Positions 54,241 through 64,000 of a stretch of 64,000 bases of DNA are shown here, in pieces. The position numbers and the translations under genes were made by a program. The DNA is from Ligula intestinalis (lineage: Eukaryota > Platyhelminthes > Cestoda > Diphyllobothriidea > Diphyllobothriidae), in contig JAYGXS010000009.1 in NCBI GenBank assembly GCA_036362985.1, positions 26,577,079 through 26,641,078 of the forward strand, read 5' to 3'. The stretch's first letter is position 1. Each line of letters opens with the position of its first letter. The notes beneath the pieces were generated by a model that saw nothing but the letters and a program-made list of their open reading frames with translations, did no database searches and was not told the origin of the DNA.

Positions 54241-56099
54241 AGGTGAATTGAAAGAAGTGGATTTCCGTTCGTTTGTTAAGCGTTCCTCGACATGAACACT
54301 CATATAACTTTTGCCATATTACAGAGAACACTTGGTTGGAATTCTTCAACGGCCCTCCAAACAGCTACACCACCGTTGTCGCTAAACCTGTGGATCGAGA
54401 TGCAAACCCAGTCGGTTTCACCTTCATACGAACCGACCTCCCAACTAAAGGTTGCCTTTAAAATGATCAATCCCCATCCACTTCCCCTCCTCTACCCAGT
54501 ACAGCTCACTACTTTGAGAACAGTTGTTACTGACTCAGATACTCTATCTATTTGAAAGACCACATCGATATAGTGATAACTGCAAAAGTGGATTATTTTT
54601 AAATTATTGCAAGCAACAAAACGCTTGGCCCATTCTTTCAAAATAAGTGAGGTGCACTAGTTGATTTATAATCAGTATGCTATTCAGGAAGTAGTAAATG
54701 AGAATCTGAAAGGCATTTTCGAATAAAACAAGTACATTTAACTCTTAAATATATTAAGTATATTTGTCGGAATGCTGCATTTTAACCAAATTTCTTCCCA
54801 GCTGAATTTAGAAACCATGCACTGTATAAAATGACCCCTTAGCTAGTATGTTGATTTGCTATTGATTTTCCATGAGTTTTGAATATATGTGATAGAAAAC
54901 ATGCCCATAAATATTATTTTTGTACCTGTGTGGTAGCAAAGTACAGTTTCGGCAAATTTAGCACTTGAGGGAAGCGTTCCTTTCTCTTCTAAAAAACTTT
55001 CTAAATTTCTAAATAAGTTTGAACCCAAGCCGCTGTTACACCTACAAGCAGGACGTCAAAACTACCAGCTGCATTGTGTCTGCGTATGGAATATCAAATA
55101 TCTGATTAGGTCACTGAGGCGATATAACAGAGGGCTTGCAAAACTTGACGGTGAATATGGGCCACAAAGTCCACTTTAGAAACAGCATTACAACAAGAAA
55201 AAAATCTCTATGAATGGATGTTTCACCGTCTTAAAAAATCGCATAATAAAAAGGTACCGCTTTTAGGATGTATACAGTTTGAAGAAGTACTTTTCTATCA
55301 AATCAATGCCAGGAAGAATATTTTTATGCATAGCTTCTACGAACTTTATTTGCAAATCGATATAAAAGTGCGTACTACATAAGTTATCGGTGGGTACAAA
55401 GTGTATTTTGTGAGAGCAGGCGCAAGAAAACTTGTTTAAAAACCGGAATCCTGAGTTCCAGGCTTCATTTCTGCCTGACCGCAGTGAACCGAGTTTATTA
55501 ACATTTGCCTATTTACTGTGGCCATTTTGTGCATAAAAATAACATGACGTCCTGATACATTGTTAAAGATGCTGATCCACTATCCTGCAACGTGCACCCG
55601 CATATCGCCGCCAACCTGACTAAATGCCAACAGTTCAACCATCTCATGGTCTTCGATGGACCGATACAGGTACACATCTTATGCAACCTTCGTGTTCTCT
55701 ATATTCTATTACCTAAACTCAACATGAGTTTTTTGACCATGAGGTTGGCTGTTAGGTTTTGGTCAGTCCCGTTTTTAATTTTCAAACCTGAAACATTTAT
55801 TCCAAGGTAAGAAATTTAAACAAGGATAGGATTTATTGAATTCCATAAATTTCGCGACGACTTTCCAACTGCATCCCGTCGTTTTATGAGTTACCTAACG
55901 TACATACAGCGGTTTGAATTTTCACAGTGTTAATGCTTAACAGTAACGGTCATGGTTCAGGGTAAATAATGATCAGCGGAAGGAAACCACAGTAAGCCAG
56001 CATCATAAAGGAGGAAAAATGTGGAAGAGAGCTTAACGTAAACCACAGTGGTGACTAAAACTACGTGCCCACTTAGCAGGGTAATTGGTCATTGACTAC
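54241..56099. other. AT-rich, with two pieces of the AT-rich repeat
   Basis: The stretch 54860-54985 matches the 46440-type orientation and 55290-55470 the opposite one, so they form a diverged inverted pair. No coding region is supported. Confidence 0.45.
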
Positions 56100-56103
56100 A
56101 TGG

Positions 56104-56500
56104 TCAAGCTCCTTGCGTAGTTTGGGTTCCTGATGCCACCTCTAAGTAGCGAAGGGTTGGATTTGTTCCTCCCCGAACAGGCTTTGAGAAAGCTGATTTG
56201 GGGTCGACGAAGTGACCACTGTTCAGCATATGCTTAGTAATTGTGGGCCGTGGGTCTCGATTTTCTTGCTTAAAAAGCCAGTTAGACAGGCGCTCAGCGG
56301 CCCTGGCTGCCAGTTGCCTTTGCATACACTCATTGTACTTGCATCCGCAAGTGCACGTGAATTTAAACATACAAGTTGTGGTGGCGTGCAAAGACAGGGG
56401 TTCCTTTGCCGTTTTATTGGAAGATTTTTAGTAAGACTGCGGAAAACGAGTTCAACTACGCTCAACGTGCTTTCCATGGTGCAGTGCAACCGGTGCCGAT
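56104..56500 (-). pseudogene. Penelope-like endonuclease fragment (minus)
   Basis: The minus strand reads LHATTTCMFKFTCTCGCKYN, then LAARAAERLSNWLFK, PRPTITKHMLNSGHFVDPKS and TLRYLEVA. This matches the GIY-YIG region of a second Penelope lineage (TS.VYEFTCSCG...IGRT.R.L..R..EH...WL...SSIT.HL..TGH..D). The GIY-YIG core itself is degraded (KYNECMQRQ). Confidence 0.7.
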
Positions 56501-56783
56501 TTTCATCTTAATTTTATGAGTAGCTTGCATCCGAAAATTAAATTTAAACCGGAACCAGAGCAGTTTAGCAAGCAAATCTTCTTAGACGTCCTCATATTTC
56601 GGTGGTGTGGTGGTTCAATAGGCCACTCGGTTTTCCACAAAATACCCGCAAAGGGCAATATATACCGTTTACCAGTGTCATGCCAATACAATGAAATTGA
56701 AATCTGCTACAAACTCTCTGTGAAAGAGTGAGGAATATTTGGTCTAGTGAGAATCTGTCTGTAGAGATTCCTCACGGCCAACA

Positions 56784-57010
56784 TTGGTGGAGCAGTCAGT
56801 CCCGAAAAAGCCCGTTATTATATCCCTATCCTTTAAGGGTGGTAATATTTTGAACAAAATTAAGCTACCGTTGCTCCACACTGTAGATAGGACTATCGAC
56901 GCAGCGAAAGTGGTTTTACTCAGTATTGCTCAAAACCTTCCAATAAAGCGGGTGAATGATGCCATACCGTTGCACGCCACCACAAGTTGTGTATCTGATT
57001 TCACGTGGAG
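56784..57010 (+). pseudogene. Penelope-like linker fragment (plus), inverted to the preceding one
   Basis: The plus strand reads IISLSFKGGNILNKIKLPLL, TVDRTIDAAKVVLLSI, NLPIKRVNDAIPLHATTSCV and SDFTWSC. This is the stretch between reverse transcriptase and endonuclease of the same lineage. It overlaps in content with the minus-strand fragment around LHATT, so the two are head to head copies. Confidence 0.65.
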
Positions 57011-57057
57011 TTGCTTTGATAGAAACATTTTTATGACCGAAAGCTACCCAGCATTTT

Positions 57058-57310
57058 AGTATAAAATTTAAAGAAGGCGTAATTTGCTATCAAACAAGCA
57101 CAAGAAATAATTTTTGGTGCATGTTTTCCAAAAAATATATTTGAATTTGTAAAGGCAGTCAAAATCAATGATAAAAAGGCATACTACTTAAGTAGCCAGT
57201 TTTTACAATAGATACTTTTTGCTGGTAGTCAGAACGAAGCTCGTTAAAAAGCCCGCATCCTATCATGATGGAAAAAACTTCGGAATATACTACACGATAA
57301 TCAGTATTAC
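57058..57310 (+). repeat. AT-rich dispersed repeat
   Basis: Same orientation and block order as 49195-49450: AAATTTAAAGAAGGCG, TTGCTATCAAACAAG, GCATGTTTTCCAAAAAATAT and AAAAAGCCCGCATCCT. Confidence 0.65.
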
Positions 57311-57663
57311 AACCTGAGTCAATATCGATTAGCGACATAGTGTCAATATTTCGTCTATGTCGAAATGTTGCGTGAACCGTGGCGTCTACTGTACGTCTGA
57401 TCATTACTTATAGGGAACTACGACCCTTGCTATTATGCATTAAAATTCTGTGCCAATTCAAACTGCTGTGTGCTTCTGTGCATTATCTAACTCATGCAAC
57501 GACGAGATGCTGTTGAAAGGCCATCGGGAAATTTATTGAATTAAATAAACCCTGCTGTTAGTGTGTGTTTTAGTTTCATATTTGCTGAATAATTGTGAGC
57601 TCCACTTAATCTGGGGTAGAGGACCCCCGTTGATCGCGTTAAGAGGTCCACTCGCCCTTTAGG

Positions 57664-58125
57664 TACTCGATTTAGAACCCGTGTTGCAGTGGCTAGAGCA
57701 CTGAACAGAACGCGGACTGGAGCCTTGGGGTTAGCCAAACTCAGGTTTGGGTAGAGCTGACTGATGACCGCTAATAAGCCAGAAGTGGCCATTCCAGCCT
57801 CCCTTGCCGTTGGTAATGTTCTTCTGCCTATAGTATGCTAGCCGCCGCTGGCGGGCCTCGAGAATGAGCACCAAGGCACAACGGGACGAGTGAACTCTGG
57901 AACCAATCGGAGAGCGCCCATCTAATATTGTTTCTATTCCCGGTCGAAATTGACAGGACAATCAACTCATGGCACAGTAGGCTAGATCATTGACCTTCTA
58001 AGCAGCAGAATGCGAGTTGGCGCCTTAGAGACTGTAAACCGCAGAGCTGGGTATGGCTGACTGATGATGGCTAATAGGCCCGAAACGACCATTCTGCTCG
58101 CCCTTGTCTTTTTCACTAGTCGTTC
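57664..58125 (+). repeat. two SINE copies in tandem
   Basis: The first (57664-57835) and second (57968-58125) each have a weak tRNA-like head (GTGGCTAGAGCA; TAGGCTAGATCATTG) and the shared tail (GGGTA.GCTGACTGATGA, CTAATA.GCC, CCATTC). They are separated by about 130 bases. Confidence 0.55.
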
Positions 58126-58602
58126 TCTGTACCTCCTTATCTTTTTACAGTGCCATTTCCATATTTTCTTGTAAAGTATCTACATTTTTTATTTTCTTAC
58201 GTTGACGACGGTGTAGGATTTATCGTTACGAGGAGACATCTCGCTTGCGGTGACAAAAAGCAGCTGTGGGCCATTTAGTGTCAGATTTCCCAAAGGTTTG
58301 TCTGGTAGAATGCATATTCCCTTTCTGCAATTTTGTCATCTACTTCGAATTTCTAGTAAGCAGCCATCACATCGCTATTATACCAAGTAGCCAATCACTC
58401 ATTGTGCGAATAGTACAGTAAGCAATGCTCAACGGTTTTGTATAGCAGAGGCTTGAATAATGGTTACTCCAAACGCCAATCAGTGGATGTGCTACTTCAC
58501 GAAATGTAAAACGAAATTCTGACATCTGTTCTTGTCCAGAAAGGGTTAATAATTGGGGTCCTAATGTCTTAGGGGGGAGGAGGAAGTTGGCAGATTTGCT
58601 GA
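58126..58602. other. left flank of the DD34E transposon
   Basis: No gene is supported. The last 40 bases (TTAGGGG... then GGCAGATTTG) are a diverged duplicate of 59765-59790, the segment just upstream of the acceptor of the 59800-60456 exon. Confidence 0.45.
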
Positions 58603-59497
58603 CAGGGGTATTCATTTATATAGACCCCTGTATGTATTTATATAGACCTTTGTATTCATTTATATAGACCCTTTTTGATTAAAAGCAGAAGAAAAAAATG
58701 AAACATTCTTTTTTCGAATCAATTTTACTTTCAAAAGAACATTTTACCAGATGTTGCCTTTTTAACCCTTTTTCTCATCTCTCTCAACAAATTGATGTAA
58801 ATGAGGTCTTCAATTCTGAGTATAGCTCGATCAACGCACTCTCTTTTTTGTAAGAAAGTGTTTTTAGGTGATCGTTAAGAATGAAACTTTGCTGTGACAA
58901 TAGAAAAGAATTCCTCAATTGGATTCAAATGCGGGGAATATTCAGGAAGGTATTTTATGAGAATTCCGTTCTTTTGACAAACCTCTTTGATTTCCGGACT
59001 GTGGTGGAACTTAACGTTATCCATCACTAGTGTTGGCTGTGGTTCTCCCAATGGTGTGGTAGTCAGATTGTCTTCGAGAAATTTAGCTGAGTACGATTAA
59101 CGGCTCCTTTGTAAATTCTATTTGCAACTACACCACTCTTCTCGATCATTGCTAGGAGGCTCTTTTTCATGCCTCGGCTACCTTGTACAAATTTCACAGC
59201 TTTAACATTCACTGGAGAATAGCCATTGTGTCTCTGCGTGTGTCGCGAAAATCCAGCCTCATCCAGAAATATAATATGTTCGTCGGGCACCAAGGCAATT
59301 GCATTCGCATAAATTCTCCGGATGTTTATGAGTGTGGGTGTATTTCTTTCTACAGGCACCAATGACAACCGCTTTCTCGAGTAATTGATTTTTTTTCATG
59401 ATTCTTGAAACGGTTGGCTGTGACATCGGCATCTGCGGGATCCCGCCTCTGCAACCATATAAATGCATACAGGGGTCTATATAAATGAATAATCCTG
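58603..59497 (-). mobile_element. Tc1/IS630-type DNA transposon, deletion derivative
   Basis: Terminal inverted repeats of about 40 bases start CAGGGGTATTCATTTATATA on the left and, read inward from the right, CAGGATTATTCATTTATATA, both continuing into GACCCCTGTATG. The right end is followed by TA. The minus strand encodes a partial helix-turn-helix (MSQPTVSRIMKKNQLLEKAV), then HIIFLDEAGFSRHTQRHNG (first D), LVMDNVKFHHSPEI (second D) and LPEYSPHLNPIEEF (E). There are 34 residues between the second D and the E. One frameshift lies near 59090. The N-terminal DNA-binding part is missing, so the copy is non-autonomous. Confidence 0.85.
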
Positions 59498-59529
59498 TAA
59501 TTCAGTTGACCCAGTTGTTGAAAATCCGC

Positions 59530-59612
59530 GGTCTCTGTGGGCATTGAACCCACACAACAGGGAATGCTTTTGCGCAGCCAACGCTCTACCACTGAGCTAC
59601 GAGATTCACCGT
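59530..59612 (-). repeat. tRNA-like sequence (SINE head or tRNA pseudogene)
   Basis: The minus strand has an A box (TAGCTCAGTGGTAGAGC) and a T arm with GGGTTCAATGCCC. The acceptor stem and anticodon stem do not pair properly, so it is not a functional tRNA. Confidence 0.6.
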
Positions 59613-59799
59613 GCGCCGTGGATTTAAGTACACGGCTCGATTTTAACTGCCTAAATTACCGCTCGTATGGACTCTATCAATACGGAACAGCAAGCTGACT
59701 GCCCAGGCAGGATTTCCCAAGCAATCATCTAGAATGCACCAGAATGACTACTAGGATCACTTAATTGTTAGGGGTATTTGGCAGATTTGTTTCATTTAG

Positions 59800-60456
59800 T
59801 TGACCCAATTGGGAAAAAACTTGCGGCCAAAGCGGTCAAAGCCTAATGTGTTACAAGTACTATGCGCAAGTCATGATTATAAAACTCAAACATACTGCAG
59901 TTTGACCGCTTTTCTTGAAGACTCTTCACAGTCTTTTCCATTTTTTTCACAAAACAAGACTGATCCTTACAGCGTTTTTAAAAGCGGATTATCTGTTTTT
60001 TTAGCTACAGTCAACGAGAAGAACTGCGTATGGCGTTTCACAGGGAAGGTGGCACGGAAGGTCAAGACGGTCGATCTGGGCTGTACCAACAAGAATTGTG
60101 AAACTATAAGGTACACATTTTCGCCTGGTTCTTCAACGCAGAAGAGTCCGTGCGTAGACTTCATTTCCTGGTTCAAGAAGCCGAGAACGTCTCCGAAACC
60201 TATAGTAGTCATCAGCCAGCAAAAAACCCCGACCACCAAAATCCTTTCCACACTACCTGTCACCGAAGGGCTTCAAACGACTGTCCAAGAAAATAACATG
60301 GACACCACCGCAGGGACTTGGTTCTCTGATATTGTGGGGTTAGTGTTGGTTGAAAATCCCCAAAACGGCTCTGCCTCACGGTTCTTTTATACTGTTGTTC
60401 TGCTTATACCTTGTTGGGTATTAATGGCTCTTGATTATTTCATTTTTCCTGATTGA
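59800..60456 (+). CDS. unidentified terminal exon, Cys-containing ectodomain with hydrophobic C-terminus
   Basis: A pyrimidine-rich acceptor (TTTGTTTCATTTAG) ends at 59799, and a stop in the same frame lies within it, so the frame can only be entered by splicing. The 218 codons contain NEKNCVWRFTGKVA, LGCTNKNCETIRYTF and several more Cys. A Thr/Pro/Lys-rich stretch follows. The end is hydrophobic (FFYTVVLLIPCWVLMALDYF), which could be a membrane segment or a GPI-attachment signal. I do not recognise the family. GPI-anchored cestode surface antigens of the gp50 type are one speculative possibility. The acceptor region has a diverged duplicate at 58590-59530 that was split by the DD34E transposon. 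Confidence 0.5.
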   Translation: MTQLGKNLRPKRSKPNVLQVLCASHDYKTQTYCSLTAFLEDSSQSFPFFSQNKTDPYSVFKSGLSVFLATVNEKNCVWRFTGKVARKVKTVDLGCTNKNCETIRYTFSPGSSTQKSPCVDFISWFKKPRTSPKPIVVISQQKTPTTKILSTLPVTEGLQTTVQENNMDTTAGTWFSDIVGLVLVENPQNGSASRFFYTVVLLIPCWVLMALDYFIFPD

Positions 60457-61119
60457 ACAGAGCCAGAGGATTTGTCTATTGCCTTTGATTCAGACATGAG
60501 CTGATGAACTGGCAGGACTACTTTTGGATTTGAGGAGGTTTCCACCTTTAACCCCCTCCTTCCTCTTTCAAACAAAAACTGATTTAAAACCCTTCATTTT
60601 GCCCTAAAAACACTATATTCCTTTCCAAAAATATAAATTTCTGTTTGCACTGAGGTGCCAGCACAAATGCCTTGGATAAAACAGTTATTTCATCCACCGT
60701 CAACTCTGCTGCTGGCATTTTGATCCCCAAAAGCGTGAAAACAGAGAAGTTCTTTAGATATCTCCATCTCAGTCGTCTTCCCAGTCAGACGAAGATCAGA
60801 GCAGCTTTGAAGTTCCCATGCGAATCCATTTGGTCAAACCTTTGAGTGTTCGGGGCTAGAGTTAGAACTAGCCGGAGTTTCACCGCAGGGTAGCGTCCGT
60901 CTTGATTGTGGGCCGCAGTAGGTGACAATCGCCATTTTTCTCCTACCGTACCGATCTGGACTCCGCACAGGCCGTCGCATAGCAGGGATTACTCCGTTCC
61001 AAAGACACGCACAACCGATTAAGGCTCCTTGTGTAATCATGTCTGCATTATCTGTCGTCATTGGCAGAGACCGTTTACATAAGTTGCTGAACACTCGCTG
61101 ATTGCTAGGAGAACTCACT
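60457..61119. other. 3' flank of the unidentified exon
   Basis: It probably includes the 3' UTR. No AATAAA is evident. No other gene is supported. Confidence 0.4.
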
Positions 61120-61350
61120 CGCCTCGTTCTGCCTTGGGGCTCACTCTCGAGTTCCGTCCGCAGCCGCACAGTGGCTGATAATTCAGGCCGATTACCATTT
61201 CTGGCAAAGGCAGGCAAAACTAAACAACCATTTCTGACTCATTAGCCTTCATCACCCGGCCATACGAAAGCCCAGGTGGTGCACCTACCAGAGTTTTGAA
61301 TCCGTTATCTATTGGTCAGAATTCTAACCACTGAGCTACATTACATTATT
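61120..61350 (-). repeat. SINE copy with clear A and B boxes
   Basis: On the minus strand the head has TAGCTCAGTGGTTAGA and GGATTCAAAACTC. These are followed by CACCTGGGCTTTCG, a GGCTAATGAGTCAGAAATGG tail and an extension (to about 61120) shared with 36200-36260. Confidence 0.65.
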
Positions 61351-61488
61351 AGGTGCTATGTGGCTGCTGGCAAGGATCGTGAGTGAACCCGAAGGCAGCG
61401 TGGAAGGAGTGAGTTCCACTAGCGATCGGTGAACGTTCATCAACAAACGTCAATGTCCCCGATCTTAGCCGGTAAGACAAGGAGCCCG

Positions 61489-61600
61489 TGGCTTCATGGT
61501 TAGTGTGTTAGGCTTCTGAGCAACAGGTCACACGTTTGAGCTTCGGGTGGTGTGACTGGCTGGTGACAGCTAGCAAGCCAGAAATACAGTTCTGCGAATC
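61489..61600 (+). repeat. SINE copy with tRNA-like head
   Basis: The head GTGGCTTCATGGTTAG and ACGTTTGAGCTTCG resembles A and B boxes. The tail GTGACTGGCTGGTGACAGC and AGCAAGCCAGAAAT belongs to the family. It faces the copy at 61120-61350. Confidence 0.6.
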
Positions 61601-64000
61601 CTGCAAGCACAACTCAGGTCGAAATTTAACTGGGTAATTTAGCGTAGATCTAGACAGGTTATTTTGATCAACAGAGTGGATTTAATAAGAAGAAGAGCTT
61701 CGGTTTGAAAAACTGCCCTCTTATTTAAAGTTATTGGGGAAAATAGGCTCTCACTTTTGCTAAATCATGAGTATGTTTAGATAAAAGGAATTCCCTATGC
61801 TAGAAGGAAAGACAGGACAAAACTTTCTTCTAATATACATTGTGCTGTGGAAGAATTCCATTATTAGTAAAAAGGTGGAATAATAATCCTTTCCAGTTCT
61901 GGAAATATTTTTGCGAAGTTGATCAAATGGAACTAAAGCGAAGTTTAAGGAATCACGTTTATATTCAGAAACAAGCAGCAATTAAATTCAAAAAAATATA
62001 TTTAGCTATTCTGTGAAATTGTTTTGCAAAAAAGCAGTAGCAAAAAGTTATTGGTAGAACATTTTCATTTACTGCACAGCTTTTCGTACGCGCAAACAAA
62101 TTTTCGAGATGTAACTGCACAGACAGCCAATGAAAGGCTTGTTTAATGTAAGTCGTGTAGAAATATAGTTTTTTGTACACAATAGGTACCGCTCAAGCGT
62201 TATTAAGAAACGGAACAGGGAGAAGAATAATAGGTGTTTCAAAAAATGGTCATTTACAGAGCCTGTTTTTTGCATTCGGACGTTTATTACGGATCTTATA
62301 ACAAATCCCCTTAAGCTAAAAATAATCCGTTATAAAGAGAAAGGTATATTCTTTCATCTCTAGTCAAATTTAATCGTTTTTCTTCAGAAAAATAAAGGAA
62401 ATTGTCAAAAGTCTCCAATTTCACTGTGACATTACCTTGAAAAAACTAATGAACGCAGAAGGTCGTCAGCTAAATATCCAATAAAGGCACTTTAAAAGAG
62501 GTAACCTATTATGGAAACTTTTTATTAATCTTAGGAATAACAATATGCGCGGTATCTAGCAGACATGTTTTAGGCTGGAAAATGTAGTTTGCTGCGTTGA
62601 AGCATTTTGAAATTTGACCAAAAAGGCCATCTCCATAGGAAATAATATCCAAAAGCTCGTTTCTTCGGTAAATGCTGTAAAATTTTATCGTATTTTAAAA
62701 GGTTTGATGTAAACGTCAAACAAGCGGAGAATTAGTAAACTGATCAATGAACACAGCAACGATTTCCCAATAAAGAGGGAATTTATTCAAAGATATTCAA
62801 TAACAACGAATGTAATCATTGTCAAATATACAAAATATTTCGACTCAAGGCAAGTCCTTTTTGTATAAAAAAGTGGTTGTTTTAAGTGTTATACTTAACA
62901 AACTATTTACATTCATTGATCTAATTTTTAGCTACTTTTGACTTCTCCAAAAGCTGGGAATGATCGAGAAAATTTTATTTTACTACACAAACACTTAGTA
63001 CTTCTTCCATTTCTTTTAAGTTCAAAATATACCCAATGTTGCTTATTATTATTTATTAGTTTCCGTAAATGCGTTCCCGCTGGTATTGAAAAAATAATCA
63101 AACATTTAAAAATTAAGGAAATTTGCTTGCAGCACTCGCAGAACTGTAGTTACAGTAGATTGCATATTTGATGCAAAGTTGGGGATAAGAGGATTTAACG
63201 CACACTTGAGGTTGTTTTTTTAGTTTAATGGGTTGACTTGAGGTGCAAAATGTTGTTTACTAGAATTTAATTACGTTCAGATCAGAATACTGGGATAAAA
63301 TAGAGGCGAAAATGGGCGAAGCCCAGCGATTGTTGATATGCGAGGAATTTCCTATACTATTAAACGCTGCAGAGAGGAACGTCGTGCGTTTGCATGTTGC
63401 ACTATAAAAGAAAAATTCGTGAAAATCAGAAACTTTATAATTATATCTGTTCAAAAAACGGAAATTTTGTTTTGCATCCGTGAAATAAGGGTTACTGTAA
63501 CTAGGAGATAGCGCATTAATTTTAAGAAAAGTAGAGCGACTTAAGTTTAAAAAATTATATTTTGCAAAGTTGCCAAGTTTTGTGCCATAAAATTGAGCAA
63601 TAAAATTTTAAGTTGTTCTATGCTTTACTCTATATAAAATTTACATTTTATATTAAAGGGGTTGCAGGCAAGGAATGCGTTTGAGAACTTTATTAGCATA
63701 TGGCAACCAAATTAATTGTACAATCGATATGAAGTTGGAGACAGTTAACAAAACAAACATCTCAAAAAGTTGTAACGGGACATTGCAAAACAGTTTTTTT
63801 TAAATCGCCGTTGATATTATTGCCACTCTGGTTGGTAGTTTTTATTGTAGAGCTTAGTCTAGAAGTAACCAAATATGCTCAAAACTGTTCCATTTAAGGT
63901 AAAACAATTAGATCTTTTATTAATAATAGAATCGATATCCATAATTGTTGGGTAAATCAATCCACTGGCCAAAATTTCACATTCTGATATTGACTTTATC
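61601..64000. other. AT-rich, no gene recognised
   Basis: Long stretches of A- and T-rich sequence with only short open frames (for example 62938-63171). I found no domain, repeat copy or splice-bounded exon. Confidence 0.5.

Noticed and set aside
59530..59612. Functional tRNA gene on the minus strand
   Set aside because: The A and B boxes look right, but the acceptor and anticodon stems do not pair and there is no proper anticodon loop.

Overview
The window looks like nuclear DNA of a parasitic flatworm. My best guess is a diphyllobothriid-type tapeworm, with a trematode as the alternative; this is inference from gene structure and repeat content, not from a database match. Supporting signs are two metazoan genes split by introns (four introns in one of them, three only 41-52 bp long), a single 10-N assembly gap, and a dense mix of Penelope-like, LINE, Gypsy and DNA-transposon copies. 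Nothing in it is organised like a prokaryote.

Host genes are few. The last exon of an erlin gene (ER-membrane SPFH protein) is at 1781-2283 on the plus strand, with the rest of the gene upstream of the window. A complete five-exon gene for mitochondrial ribosomal protein L23 (uL23m) can be assembled on the minus strand from 21144 to 15267. Its fourth intron is 5.1 kb and holds a LINE copy in the sense direction. A well-bounded but unidentified exon is at 5899-6050 (minus), and an unidentified terminal exon with a C-terminal hydrophobic tail is at 59800-60456 (plus).

The rest is layered mobile DNA. From left to right: SINE copies and a Penelope endonuclease remnant (0.5-1.3 kb); a strand-switching trinucleotide repeat (3.6-4.3 kb); a three-copy unknown coding module, one copy split by a 478-bp insertion (6.1-8.2 kb); a 204-bp near-perfect inverted repeat whose arms both carry a hammerhead-ribozyme-like motif (8.8-9.3 kb); a non-autonomous LTR element (13.1-14.8 kb); the intronic LINE (16.2-19.4 kb); two LINE copies arranged tail to tail (21.9-26.3 kb), one holding a solo LTR with an exact empty site; a decayed Gypsy element with 454-bp LTRs (30.4-35.4 kb); Penelope fragments with hammerhead-like ends (39-41 kb); two long Penelope-like elements (43.7-46.4 and 47.0-49.2 kb), the first split by a 611-bp insertion; a small pogo/Tigger-like MITE (50.75 kb); a second trinucleotide repeat (53.7-54.2 kb); inverted Penelope endonuclease fragments (56.1-57.0 kb); SINEs; and a DD34E transposon deletion derivative (58.6-59.5 kb). 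The last 2.4 kb is AT-rich with no gene I can support.

The most interesting signal is a set of seven hammerhead-like folds tied to Penelope-like ends. The pairs of the first helix co-vary between copies, so the fold appears to have been under selection.
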